From Devosia epidermidihirudinis (GTDB taxonomy: Bacteria > Pseudomonadota > Alphaproteobacteria > Rhizobiales > Devosiaceae), in NCBI RefSeq assembly GCF_000971295.1, contig NZ_LANJ01000011.1, positions 186,001-250,000 on the forward strand: DNA of 64,000 bases, given 5' to 3'. The notes below the pieces were generated by a model. It saw only the letters and a program-made list of their open reading frames with translations, did no database searches and was not told the origin of the DNA. Of this stretch, positions 7,632-15,921 are shown piece by piece; the first letter of the stretch is position 1; each line of letters begins with the position of its first letter. A program made the position numbers and the translations under genes.

Positions 7632-8486
7632 ATGAAGGCTTATCTTGAACGTCTGACCACGGAAGACGATGCCTCCTGGGCCATGCTCAATCGGCGGCTA
7701 GACGATGGCATTCCGTTTTTGTGGCATCATCATCCCGAGTTTGAATTGACGCTGACGCTGAACTCGCGCGGGCAGCGGTTCATTGGCGACCATATCGGAC
7801 GCTATGAGGATGGCGATCTGGTGTTGATCGGCCCCTATCTGCCGCACACCTGGCACTCGCTGGAGCGCGACGACAAGGAACAGCCGCATACCGCGCTGGT
7901 GATGTGGTTCCTACCCGAATGGGCGGAGCGACTGACCGCGAATGCCGAGCTGCGCGCAGTAGCGGATATGCTCGCCCGCGCGGCGACTGGGCTGCATTTC
8001 TCCGCCGCAGCCGCAGCCGCGGTACGCCCGCAGATCGAGACGCTGTTCACGCTCCCCACTGTCGAGCGGTTTCTGGCGCTGGTGGGCATTCTTACCCAGT
8101 TGGCGCGAGACAAGGACGCGGTGCCACTCTCGACCACAGCGCCGGAGGCGACTGCCGCTGCCGAGCGCGGTCGGATAGATCGGGTGCTCAACCACATTCA
8201 CAGCAATTTCGCAGAGCCCATCACCATTGCGCAGCTGGCCGATGTCGCGGCACTGAGCCCCTCGGGGCTGCATCGGACATTTTTGCGCCATACGCGGCAG
8301 ACGGTCAGCCAATACCTGATCCGACTTCGGATCGGGCGGGCCTGCGCCCTGCTCTCTTCGGGCAGCATGCCGATCGGGCAGATCGCGGGCGAAGTGGGCT
8401 ATGACTCGCTGGCCAACTTCAACCGTCAGTTCAAGGCGCTCAAGGGCACTACGCCGCGCGCTTACCGGGCGGTGTTTCAGGCCTGA
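7632..8486 (+). CDS. AraC family transcriptional regulator
   Basis: A 284-residue DNA-binding protein. The N-terminal half is a cupin-like sensor: FLWHHHPEFELTLTLNSRGQ then GDLVLIGPYLPHTWHS supply the usual His/Glu positions. The C-terminal 100 residues carry the two helix-turn-helix motifs: ITIAQLADVAALSPSGLHRT and PIGQIAGEVGYDSLANFNRQ, followed by KGTTPRAYR, the family signature. The ATG at 7632 gives the cupin a standard start; an upstream in-frame start adds 18 unrelated residues. It is divergent from the PhyH-like oxygenase and probably responds to that enzyme's substrate or product. Confidence 0.9.
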   Translation: MKAYLERLTTEDDASWAMLNRRLDDGIPFLWHHHPEFELTLTLNSRGQRFIGDHIGRYEDGDLVLIGPYLPHTWHSLERDDKEQPHTALVMWFLPEWAERLTANAELRAVADMLARAATGLHFSAAAAAAVRPQIETLFTLPTVERFLALVGILTQLARDKDAVPLSTTAPEATAAAERGRIDRVLNHIHSNFAEPITIAQLADVAALSPSGLHRTFLRHTRQTVSQYLIRLRIGRACALLSSGSMPIGQIAGEVGYDSLANFNRQFKALKGTTPRAYRAVFQA

Positions 8487-8565
8487 GCCCGCCGTCAAAT
8501 CCCTTGCGGTCACGGCCCCAAGGGATAGACAGGATTGACCGTTTGCCGAACTGCGAGGTTGTGCC

Positions 8566-9417
8566 ATGCACACCACCCACACCATTGCGCTGCCGAACCG
8601 CCCCCCGCTGATCCTTGGTCAACGGGCGCTTGTCATGGGCATTCTCAATGTCACACCAGACAGCTTTTCGGATGGCGGGCAGCACAACCTCATCGAGAAT
8701 GCCGTGGCACATGCGCAGGCGATGATCGCCGATGGCGCCGATATCATCGACATTGGTGGCGAGAGCACACGCCCGGGCGCGGCACTGGTGTCGGTGCAGG
8801 AGGAACTGGACCGAGTGATGCCGGTCATCGATGCGCTGGTGGCGGCCGGGATCACCACGCCGATCTCCATCGACAGCTACAAGCCGCTAGTGGCGGATCA
8901 GGCCATTCAGGCGGGGGCGAGCATCATCAATGACGTGCACGGACTGCAAGGCGCGCCGGAGATGGCTGAGATTGCGGCGCTGCATAGCGTGCCCGTGATT
9001 GCGATGCACTGGGACAAGGTACGCGACGAGGCCAAGCCGATCATAGCCGAAATGGCGCGGTATTTCGAGACGACTCTGGCGCTGGCCAAGGCGGTTGGCG
9101 TTGGGCGGGAGCGGATCATCCTTGATCCCGGCTTTGGCTTCGGTAAGTCGCTGGCGGAGAACTATGAAGTGTTACGCGAACTCACAGAAGTGCAGCCGCG
9201 CGGAATGCCCATTCTGGTTGGCACGTCGCGCAAGTCCATGATCGGGCGGCTGCTCGACATCCCGGCAGATGAGCGGCTAGCGGGGACCATTGCGACGACT
9301 GTGGCGGGCTATCTCAAGGGCGGGCATATCTTTCGTGTGCACGACGTACGTGCCAATCGCGATGCCCTTCGCGTGGCGCAGGCAACGCTGTATGGTCCGC
9401 CAACCGAACTGGGGTAA
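8566..9417 (+). CDS. folP: Dihydropteroate synthase
   Basis: A 283-residue TIM-barrel enzyme joining hydroxymethyl-dihydropterin pyrophosphate to p-aminobenzoate in folate synthesis; the target of sulfonamides. Signatures are MGILNVTPDSFSDGG (pyrophosphate loop), DIIDIGGESTRPGA, IDSYKPLVADQAIQAG, IINDVHG and LDPGFGFGKSLAENY; the end motif IFRVHDVRANRDALRVA closes the barrel. DSFSDGG is uninterrupted and I see no insertion of the kind found in mobile sulfonamide-resistance enzymes. First gene of the folP-folB-folK operon; the folB start is four bases after its stop. Confidence 0.95.
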   Translation: MHTTHTIALPNRPPLILGQRALVMGILNVTPDSFSDGGQHNLIENAVAHAQAMIADGADIIDIGGESTRPGAALVSVQEELDRVMPVIDALVAAGITTPISIDSYKPLVADQAIQAGASIINDVHGLQGAPEMAEIAALHSVPVIAMHWDKVRDEAKPIIAEMARYFETTLALAKAVGVGRERIILDPGFGFGKSLAENYEVLRELTEVQPRGMPILVGTSRKSMIGRLLDIPADERLAGTIATTVAGYLKGGHIFRVHDVRANRDALRVAQATLYGPPTELG

Positions 9418-9421
9418 GACC

Positions 9422-9808
9422 ATGACCGATGCTTACACGGGCGACCGTATCATCCTGAAAGACCTAGGCTTTTACGGCTACCACGGCCTCTTCGCCGAGG
9501 AGAAAAAGCTCGGTCAGCGATTCTTCATTGACCTCGAGCTGGGTGTGGATCTGACCGAGGCGGCCGAGACCGACAAGCTCAGCGCCGGGATTTCCTATGC
9601 CGATATCTATGACACCGTGAAGGCTAGCTTTGAGAGCCAGCCAATGCGGTTGCTGGAAGCTGTTGCGCAGAATGTCAGCGTGGCGCTGTTCGACGGCTTC
9701 GAGAAGATCAACTGGATCATCATCCGCATTCGCAAGCCTGAGGCACCAATCGCCATGGTGCGCGGCGAAGTGGCGATCGAGCTGCAGCGGGTTCGTAAGG
9801 CCAAATGA
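9422..9808 (+). CDS. folB: Dihydroneopterin aldolase
   Basis: A 128-residue enzyme converting dihydroneopterin to hydroxymethyl-dihydropterin and glycolaldehyde. The ATG at 9422 follows folP by four bases; an earlier in-frame start would lie inside folP. The family opening IILKDLGFYGYHGLFAEEKK carries the catalytic Tyr region, FFIDLELGVDL follows, and SYADIYDTV plus RLLEAVAQNV supply the substrate Glu. The ending IIRIRKPEAPIAM includes the conserved Lys. Its stop overlaps the folK start by four bases (ATGA), implying coupled translation. Confidence 0.93.
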   Translation: MTDAYTGDRIILKDLGFYGYHGLFAEEKKLGQRFFIDLELGVDLTEAAETDKLSAGISYADIYDTVKASFESQPMRLLEAVAQNVSVALFDGFEKINWIIIRIRKPEAPIAMVRGEVAIELQRVRKAK

Positions 9809-10245
9809 GCGGAAAAGCCTGGCTCAGCCTCGGCGCCAATATCGGCGACCCCAAAGCGCAGCTTGCCGATGCCGTGCGCCGCATCGATGCGCATGCTGAC
9901 ATTCAGGTCGTGGCGCAGTCTTCGGTGCTATCAACCAAGGCCTGGGGCAAGACGGACCAGCCGGACTTCGCCAATATGGCGATGGGGGTAGAGACGACGC
10001 TATCACCCCTGGACCTGCTGGATGCCGTGTTGGGCATCGAGCTGGAAATGGGGCGCGTGCGCAAAGAAGTCTGGGGCCCGCGTGTCATCGACATCGATGT
10101 GATTGCCTATGACAACGTGCAGATGCAAAGCGAGCGCCTGACCCTGCCCCACCCCTATGCGCATGAGCGGGATTTTGTGCTCGATCCACTGGGCGAGATA
10201 TCGCCGGAGACCGTGGCTTGGGTGAAGCAGGTGGCGCAGGGCTGA
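9805..10245 (+). CDS. folK: 2-amino-4-hydroxy-6-hydroxymethyldihydropteridine pyrophosphokinase
   Basis: A 146-residue kinase that pyrophosphorylates hydroxymethyl-dihydropterin with ATP, supplying FolP. Motifs: AWLSLGANIGDPKAQL at the start, SSVLSTKAWGKTDQPDFANM (pterin pocket), and the signature GPRVIDIDVIAYD with its Mg-binding Asp pair. LPHPYAHERDFVLDPLGEI ends the core. It overlaps folB by four bases and closes the three-gene folate operon, so the three consecutive pterin steps are made together. Past its stop comes a 301-base repeat-rich gap before a convergent operon. Confidence 0.94.
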   Translation: MSGKAWLSLGANIGDPKAQLADAVRRIDAHADIQVVAQSSVLSTKAWGKTDQPDFANMAMGVETTLSPLDLLDAVLGIELEMGRVRKEVWGPRVIDIDVIAYDNVQMQSERLTLPHPYAHERDFVLDPLGEISPETVAWVKQVAQG

Positions 10246-10290
10246 TTGGCCTACTTGGCTTGCCTCAATCCATCCTCCCCACCGGCGCTT

Positions 10291-10363
10291 CCCTCGGACT
10301 TGATCCGAGGGTCACTGTCGGCTCACCCTGCGTTGCGGCAGGCCCTCGGATCAAGTCCGAGGG
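10291..10363. repeat. CCCTCGGA palindromes, copies 2 and 3
   Basis: Two palindromes, CCCTCGGA-CTTGA-TCCGAGGG (10291-10311) and CCCTCGGA-TCAAG-TCCGAGGG (10343-10363). They are inverse copies of each other and match the one at 6355-6377. They lie just after folK. Confidence 0.7.
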
Positions 10364-10414
10364 CAGCAGTTGTGGGTGGGGGATGTTTGGGCGGTTAAGC
10401 CGAGGCAGGAAGGA

Positions 10415-10530
10415 TACCCCCTCCCGGCCTCCCCCTGAAAAGGGGGAGGAGTTGATCGCGTTTGGGGCGATATTCTGCAATGCGCAACGGCCAGTTCCTC
10501 CCCCTATCAGGGGGAGGTTAGGAGGGGGTA
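10415..10530. repeat. Nested C-rich inverted repeat
   Basis: Outer arms TACCCCCTCC (10415-10424) and GGAGGGGGTA (10521-10530) enclose two hairpins built on the same 9-mer: CCTCCCCCT-GAAA-AGGGGGAGG (10428-10449) and CCTCCCCCT-ATC-AGGGGGAGG (10497-10517). With the neighbouring palindromes it fills the gap between convergent folK and the ATP12 gene; it may end transcription both ways. Confidence 0.65.
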
Positions 10531-10546
10531 CTCCGAAGTTTGCAAC

Positions 10547-11326
10547 TTACGGCCGCAGCGCGTCCAGCACAGCGACCGCCGTATCGAATTCCACGCGGCG
10601 GAGGGCGCGGCGGGTTTCGGCTTCTTCGTCCTGGCCCCAGAGGCCAATCTGGAAATCCTCGTCGACATGCGCCGCAGCCCAGACTTCGTCGGGGGTGAGC
10701 AACTGGTTCCAGAGGGCGATGGCGAGAAGGCCCGAGCCCGTGAGACCGGTAATCGACACCAGTGTGGTCAGCACGAGAAGACCTTCGTCCTGCAGGCGTT
10801 CGGCCAGCTTGGCGATGGTGGCTTCTGGTTGCGGCTGGTGGATGATGCCGACGGTGGGCTGGAACTTGACCTCGAAGTGGCGCGCCAGCCTCACCAGTGC
10901 CTGATCCCAAAGCGCGTCCTGTGCATCGACCAGCGCCTTGGGCGAGTCGGCGCGATAGAGCAGCAGATCGCCGGCAGCGAACTTGATCACCTCGTCGCGG
11001 AACGCCGGGATCATGTCTTCGCCGCTTTCGACGGCGGAGTTGACCAGACGGACGGTCGGCATGGTGCCGGGATCGATGTGAGTGCCCTGTGCCGCCCATT
11101 CCTCGGCCATGGTGGTGGCAATGGACGCTGCAGGTACGATGACCGGAATCTTGTGGCCGGGCGTACGCACCTGGCGGCCATCAAGGGTCACGACAAAGCC
11201 GCGATCGACTGGCGCAACGCCAACATCCTTGTAGAACCGCTTGGGCAGCTCGACCTTGTCGAGCGCCTGCGCGCGGCCATAGCCGTCATCGATGTGCTTC
11301 TGGGCGTCTTCGAGCTGATCGCGCAT
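10547..11326 (-). CDS. ATP12-family F1-ATPase assembly chaperone
   Basis: A 259-residue homologue of mitochondrial ATP12, which binds the F1 alpha subunit during ATP synthase assembly. The opening PKRFYKDVGVAPVDRGFVVTLDGRQVRTPG is the family signature, followed by AEEWAAQG, RLVNSAVE and LLYRADSPKALVDAQ. The distribution (alphaproteobacteria and mitochondria) supports the taxonomic reading. It is the last gene of a reverse-strand operon: its ATG is three bases from the stop of the HAD phosphatase gene. The ATP synthase genes themselves are not in this window. Confidence 0.88.
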   Translation of the reverse strand: MRDQLEDAQKHIDDGYGRAQALDKVELPKRFYKDVGVAPVDRGFVVTLDGRQVRTPGHKIPVIVPAASIATTMAEEWAAQGTHIDPGTMPTVRLVNSAVESGEDMIPAFRDEVIKFAAGDLLLYRADSPKALVDAQDALWDQALVRLARHFEVKFQPTVGIIHQPQPEATIAKLAERLQDEGLLVLTTLVSITGLTGSGLLAIALWNQLLTPDEVWAAAHVDEDFQIGLWGQDEEAETRRALRRVEFDTAVAVLDALRP

Positions 11327-11329
11327 GGC

Positions 11330-11992
11330 TTACTCCAGTACAGTCCGGATCGCGCTGTCGAGCTGGTCGTAGCGGTCGATCATGGCATTGGCGCCAGCAG
11401 CGATCAATTCGCGCGGCTCGTGATAGCCCCAGGTAACGCCGATGGTGCGGCAACCGGCAGCCACACCCATTTCGATATCGAACGTGGTGTCGCCGATCAT
11501 CACGGTCTGCTCAGGGGTCGCGCCGGTTTCGCGCATCGCCGTTTCGAGCATGCCCGGATGGGGCTTGGATGGATTGTGGTCGGGCGTCTGCAGGGTCACG
11601 AAGTAATCGGCGATGCCATGCAGGCCGAGAATGCGATGCACGCCGTTGAGGCCCTTGCCGGTGGCAATGCCCAGCAGCACATCGTCCTGCGCCTTGAGGC
11701 GATTGAGCGCATCGAGCGTGCCGGGGAACAGGGATTCGCGATTGCCGGAGTTGATCAGCGAGTCCTTGTAGTGCGTACGGTAGCTCTCGACGAGCTTGGC
11801 CACCAGTACGTCATCATCGGTATGAGCCAGCCGAGCCAGCGCCAGCGGCAACGACAGGCCAATGACGCGACGCGATTCAGCAGGTGTCGGCGGCGTAAGG
11901 CCCGCACCGAGGAACGTTGTCGCCATGTGCTCGGAGATGAGCTCCTGGGTGTCGATCAGCGTTCCGTCCATATCGAAGACGACGAGTTTCAT
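11330..11992 (-). CDS. HAD-superfamily (subfamily IA) phosphatase
   Basis: A 220-residue phosphoglycolate-phosphatase-like hydrolase. HAD motif I is VVFDMDGTLIDT (Asp7 nucleophile, Asp9 acid/base), motif II lies in LLGIATGKG, motif III is Lys in KPHPGM and motif IV is MIGDTTFDIEM. A helical cap sits between motifs I and II, as in subfamily IA. The exact substrate is not shown; relatives act on phosphoglycolate or other small phosphates, or serve in metabolite repair. Its start overlaps the stop of the pseudouridine synthase gene by four bases, so the two are coupled. Confidence 0.85.
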   Translation of the reverse strand: MKLVVFDMDGTLIDTQELISEHMATTFLGAGLTPPTPAESRRVIGLSLPLALARLAHTDDDVLVAKLVESYRTHYKDSLINSGNRESLFPGTLDALNRLKAQDDVLLGIATGKGLNGVHRILGLHGIADYFVTLQTPDHNPSKPHPGMLETAMRETGATPEQTVMIGDTTFDIEMGVAAGCRTIGVTWGYHEPRELIAAGANAMIDRYDQLDSAIRTVLE

Positions 11993-12975
11993 TCGCCGTC
12001 CTCCGGATCCCCGCTGACGTCGTAACGGTCGGGGTCGAAGCCGAGGGCTTCAAAGGTCTGGCGCATATGGGGCGGCAGTGGCGCCGAAATGTCGAGGCGC
12101 TTGCCATTGCGCAGCGGCAGCGCAATGCGACGCGCATGCAGTTGCAGGCCTTCGCCTAGGCCAGGCGCGCCCTGATAGTTCTCGATGTTGAAATAGCGCG
12201 GGTCGCCGATGATGGGCGTGCCGAGCTGAGCCATGTGTACGCGCAGCTGATGGGTGCGCCCCGTGACGGGCTTGAGCGTGACCCAGGCGAAGCGGCGGCT
12301 GGCCGTATCAGTGGTCGAATAATAGCTCAGCGAGTGCTGCGAGCCCGGCGTGCCGTTTCGTACCACAACCATCTGCTCGCCATCGTCAGTGCTCTGGCGG
12401 GCGAGGAAGCAGGAGATTTCGCCCTGCTGGGGATGAGGATTGCCGGCGACCACAGCCCAATAGATCTTGCGCGCCGAACGCGAGCGGAACACGGTGCCGA
12501 AATGACTGGCGGCAACCTTGGTCTTGGCGACGACGAGGCAGCCCGAAGTGTCGCGGTCGAGGCGATGAACCAGACGTGGAGGCTCGCCCTTTTTGTTGGG
12601 GAGGCTCTTCAGCATGCCGTCGATATGGCGCTTGGTGCCGCTACCGCCCTGCACTGCCAGACCATGAGGCTTGTTGAAGACATAGATGTCCTCGTCCTCA
12701 TAAAGGATCAGGCCGCGCAGGAATTCGGCGTCGGCGTCGCTGACCTTCACCGGCTTGACGACGTCGGCGTCATCAATCGGGGGAATGCGCACGGTCTGGC
12801 CGGGAGACAAGCGCGTGCTCGTCGTCACCTTGGCCTTGTCGACCTTGACCTCGCCATTGCGGATCAGCTTTTGCAGTCGGCCAAAGCCAAGCTGGGGGAA
12901 ATGATTGGCAAACCAGCGGTCGAGACGCATGCCGTCTTCGTCATCACTTACTTGCCGCTGTTGTACGCCACTCAT
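11989..12975 (-). CDS. RluC/RluD-type 23S rRNA pseudouridine synthase
   Basis: A 328-residue enzyme isomerising uridine to pseudouridine in large-subunit rRNA. The N-terminal S4-like RNA-binding domain spans about residues 15-75 (MRLDRWFANHF through LIRNGEVKVDKAKV). The catalytic domain has the signature RLVHRLDRDTSG with nucleophile Asp140, plus KPHGLAVQGGSG and GRTHQLRVHMAQLG. The ATG at 12975 is chosen because the first 30 codons of the longer frame lie inside crcB and match nothing. Four-base overlaps with crcB upstream and the HAD gene downstream indicate one operon. RluC fits best; the target uridines cannot be read from sequence. Confidence 0.88.
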   Translation of the reverse strand: MSGVQQRQVSDDEDGMRLDRWFANHFPQLGFGRLQKLIRNGEVKVDKAKVTTSTRLSPGQTVRIPPIDDADVVKPVKVSDADAEFLRGLILYEDEDIYVFNKPHGLAVQGGSGTKRHIDGMLKSLPNKKGEPPRLVHRLDRDTSGCLVVAKTKVAASHFGTVFRSRSARKIYWAVVAGNPHPQQGEISCFLARQSTDDGEQMVVVRNGTPGSQHSLSYYSTTDTASRRFAWVTLKPVTGRTHQLRVHMAQLGTPIIGDPRYFNIENYQGAPGLGEGLQLHARRIALPLRNGKRLDISAPLPPHMRQTFEALGFDPDRYDVSGDPEDGE

Positions 12976-13370
12976 GCCACGCCTCGGGTCACCAAAAGTC
13001 CGAGATAAAGCCCAATGAGACAAACCACAACCGACAACAGCACATAGAGGCCAGCCGAAAGCCATTCTCCCCGCTCAATCAGCTCGATTGTGTCCAATGA
13101 GAACGCGGAAAATGTGGTGAAGCCCCCCAAAACGCCCACGGCGACGAACAATCGCAGGTCTGGCGCCCAGTTTGCGTTGATGCGACCGAGCATCCCGATG
13201 AACAGACCCATAGCGGTGGAGCCAAGAATATTGATCAGCAAGGTCGAGAGCGGGAAGGACATTGGCAACGCTCGATTGATCCAGCTGCCGAAGCCGTAGC
13301 GCGCCATTGCGCCCATGGCGCCACCCAGCCCGACTAGAAAAAACGTACGTATTTGCAAGAGATCAACCAA
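12972..13370 (-). CDS. crcB: Fluoride channel CrcB (Fluc)
   Basis: A 132-residue membrane protein that exports fluoride as a dual-topology dimer. Four membrane segments are visible, with GGAMGAMARYGFGSWIN after the first and the conserved GGFTTFSAFSLDTIEL carrying the Phe box and central sodium-site residues. No ATG is available in frame; the best starts are TTG at 13370 or TTG at 13358, so the exact start is uncertain. I looked for a fluoride riboswitch in the 80 bases upstream and did not see its conserved core. First gene of crcB-rluC-HAD-atp12. Confidence 0.9.
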   Translation of the reverse strand: MVDLLQIRTFFLVGLGGAMGAMARYGFGSWINRALPMSFPLSTLLINILGSTAMGLFIGMLGRINANWAPDLRLFVAVGVLGGFTTFSAFSLDTIELIERGEWLSAGLYVLLSVVVCLIGLYLGLLVTRGVA

Positions 13371-13450
13371 TTGGCTAACTCGTCACTTTAGAGGGCAGCA
13401 TTCCCGCAGAGCATGCCATAGATTAGCGCCGATTCTGGGGGGATAAACTG

Positions 13451-14575
13451 ATGCGGGCCTGTTTCCTGATGCGCGCGGGCGCAATTGTTGCGGCAACGCT
13501 GCTGTTGTCGGCCTGTGGCGTGGGGATGCTTGGCCGCAATGCCCTGCCTGTCGAATTGACCGCAGATGCTGTTGTCGCGGGCAACCAGACGCTCCGCTAT
13601 TGGGGCGACGATCCGGAATTCGTGGCCACCCATTCCAGCGTGAAAGCCGGCAGCGACGGGATCGTCGACTATCTCACATTGTCAGGTGGCGGTATTAACG
13701 GTGCGTATGGCGCAGGGTATCTGGTCGGCTGGACAGCCAAAGGCACCCGTCCGGACTTCGAAGTCGTCACCGGCATCAGCGTCGGCGCCATGATGGCTCC
13801 CCTAGCCTTTCTTGGTCCGCAATATGACGGGCGGTTGCAGGCGGCGTTCTCGACGCTCACCGAACAGACCACCATGCGGATCGATTTCATCTCGGCGTTG
13901 TTTGGCGCCTCCTCGGTCATGGACAACAAGGTTATTCTGTCTGCCATCCGGCAGCTGGTCGATGAACAAGTGATCCGCGAAGTTGCCATTGCCCATCGTC
14001 AGGGGCGCCGGCTTTACATCGGCACCACGAACCTTGATGCGCAGCGCCCGGTGATCTGGGACATTGGCGCCATCGCCGTCAGCAACATTCCCAACAAGCT
14101 CGAGCTGGTGCACCGTATCATTCTGGCGTCGACTGCCGTGCCGGGCGTCTTCCCGCCAGTGCTGGTCGACGTTTCGGCCAAGGAAAACGCATTCGACGAG
14201 TTGCATGTCGATGGCGGTGTCACCCAGCAGGTTCTGCTGATGCCCGGCGGCTACAAGAACGGGCGCGGCAACCAGAAGCTCTATGTGATCTTCAATGGTG
14301 TGGTTGATCCCACCCCGAGCAATGTCACCAAGCTGGCCAGTATCGACCTGCTGGGACGCGCGGTTCCGACAATGCTGAAATATCTCGGCCGTGCCAATCT
14401 GGAGCAGCTGGCCAATACCGCCTCGCGCAACAACATAGCCTTCCGCCTGTCGGCTATTCCCGCAGACTTCCCCGAGAGCAAGGGTATCCTTGGCGATCGC
14501 GCGTGGCTGGGCCAGCTATTTGACTTCGGCTTTGCCAATGGCAAGGCGGGCGCCTGGCAGAACACCCCAAGGTAG
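13451..14575 (+). CDS. Patatin-like phospholipase, lipoprotein
   Basis: A 374-residue lipoprotein with a type II signal peptide: hydrophobic run AGAIVAATLLL, lipobox LSAC, acylated Cys22. Patatin signatures follow: the oxyanion loop SGGGINGAYGAGYLVGW, the nucleophile Ser110 in GISVG, and Asp254 in VDGG completing the Ser-Asp dyad. RIILASTAVPGVFPPVLVD is also typical. The protein should be anchored to an envelope membrane, facing the periplasm, with lipid acyl-hydrolase activity; the substrate is unknown. It stands alone between two reverse-strand operons, with an AT-rich upstream region. Confidence 0.88.
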   Translation: MRACFLMRAGAIVAATLLLSACGVGMLGRNALPVELTADAVVAGNQTLRYWGDDPEFVATHSSVKAGSDGIVDYLTLSGGGINGAYGAGYLVGWTAKGTRPDFEVVTGISVGAMMAPLAFLGPQYDGRLQAAFSTLTEQTTMRIDFISALFGASSVMDNKVILSAIRQLVDEQVIREVAIAHRQGRRLYIGTTNLDAQRPVIWDIGAIAVSNIPNKLELVHRIILASTAVPGVFPPVLVDVSAKENAFDELHVDGGVTQQVLLMPGGYKNGRGNQKLYVIFNGVVDPTPSNVTKLASIDLLGRAVPTMLKYLGRANLEQLANTASRNNIAFRLSAIPADFPESKGILGDRAWLGQLFDFGFANGKAGAWQNTPR

Positions 14576-14586
14576 GCGGAAGAAAC

Positions 14587-15900
14587 TCAGTCTTCCGCCC
14601 GCTTGGACGCTCTCAGCCGCTCAAAATACTCAACCCGCTTACGCAGGTCGCGCTCGAACCCACGCTCGACGGGCTCGTAGAATTTCTGGCGACCGATTTT
14701 TTCGGGGAAGTATTCCTGCCCGGAAAAGGCCTCGGGCGTGTCGTGGTCGTAGATATAGCCGTCCCCATAACCAGAGCCCTTCATGAGCTTGGTGGGCGCG
14801 TTGAGGATGACCATGGGCGGCATCGGCGAGCCGGTGGCCTTGGCGACGCTCATGGCGCCCTTATAGGCGGTGTAGACGGCGTTCGATTTGGGCGCGAGCG
14901 CCAGATAAACCACAACTTGCGCCAGAGCCAGTTCGCCCTCGGGAGAACCAAGCATCTGGAACGCATCGCGGGCCGCCACGGCTTGCGGCAGGGCTTGGGG
15001 ATCGGCAAGGCCGACATCCTCGACGGCCATGCGGATCAGGCGGCGCGCCAAAAACAGCGGATCCTCACCGGCATCGAGCATGCGGGCGAAATAATAGAGC
15101 GCCGCGTCGGGGTCTGAACCACGGATGGTTTTGTGCAAGGCGGAGATGAGGTTGTAGTGCCCATCCTGCGCCTTATCGTAGATCGGCGCACGGCGCTGGA
15201 TCACGGTGAGCATGGTGGCGGCATCAAGTGTTTCGCCCGGCTTTACGGAAGATAGAACCTCCTCCACAAGCCCCAGCAGGGCGCGCCCGTCGCCGTCGGC
15301 CAGCGTCAGCAGCGTCTGGCGCGCCTCCGGCTCCAGCGGCAGCGCAGCACCTGTCAGCGCCTCGGCACGCGTCACCAGCTTTTCGAGATCATCCAGCCCA
15401 AGCGATTCAAAGCGCAGCACCTGACTACGCGAGAGCAGAGCGGCATTGAGTTCAAACGACGGGTTTTCCGTCGTCGCGCCGACCAGCACGACCGTGCCGT
15501 CTTCCATGACGGGCAGGAAACCATCCTGTTGCGCGCGGTTGAAGCGGTGAATTTCATCGACGAACAGCAGCGTCTTGTGGCCGGAGAGGCGCTCGAAGCG
15601 CGCCTTCTCGAAGACCTTCTTGAGGTCAGCCACGCCAGAGAACACGGCGGAAATCTGCTCAAAGCGATAACCGATCTGATCGGCCAGAAGCCGCGCAACG
15701 GTGGTCTTGCCGGTGCCCGGCGGGCCCCAGAGGATGAGGGACCCCAGACGGCCAGAGGCGATCATGCGGCGCAGCGTGCCGTCCGGGCCGAGCAAATGGG
15801 TTTGCCCGATCACGTCATCAAGCGTCTGTGGGCGCAGCTGATCGGCCAGCGGTCGCGCGCGGTCGGTTTCGGAGGGGGCGGCAGCGAAAAGATCGGACAT
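14587..15900 (-). CDS. rarA: Replication-associated recombination protein RarA (MgsA)
   Basis: A 437-residue AAA+ ATPase of the RarA/Mgs1/WRNIP1 family that acts at stalled replication forks. Walker A is GPPGTGKT (residues 59-66), Walker B LLFVDEIHRF, sensor 1 in GATTENPSFELN, and the Arg finger region LLSRSQV. The C-terminal tetramerisation part begins near residue 260 with LISALHKTIRGSDPDAALYY, a family signature. RPLADQLRPQTLDDVIGQTH is the usual opening. It is the third gene after htrA and a small membrane protein, 21 bases downstream of the latter. Confidence 0.94.
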   Translation of the reverse strand: MSDLFAAAPSETDRARPLADQLRPQTLDDVIGQTHLLGPDGTLRRMIASGRLGSLILWGPPGTGKTTVARLLADQIGYRFEQISAVFSGVADLKKVFEKARFERLSGHKTLLFVDEIHRFNRAQQDGFLPVMEDGTVVLVGATTENPSFELNAALLSRSQVLRFESLGLDDLEKLVTRAEALTGAALPLEPEARQTLLTLADGDGRALLGLVEEVLSSVKPGETLDAATMLTVIQRRAPIYDKAQDGHYNLISALHKTIRGSDPDAALYYFARMLDAGEDPLFLARRLIRMAVEDVGLADPQALPQAVAARDAFQMLGSPEGELALAQVVVYLALAPKSNAVYTAYKGAMSVAKATGSPMPPMVILNAPTKLMKGSGYGDGYIYDHDTPEAFSGQEYFPEKIGRQKFYEPVERGFERDLRKRVEYFERLRASKRAED

Positions 15901-15921
15901 GGAGCGAGTTCTAGCCGATTG

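Noticed and set aside
10667..12025. A 452-codon frame opposite atp12 and the HAD gene
   Set aside because: It crosses the junction of two well-recognised genes and shows no family pattern.
13371..13450. Fluoride riboswitch upstream of crcB
   Set aside because: The conserved GATGG and TGATG core segments of the motif are not present in this short gap.
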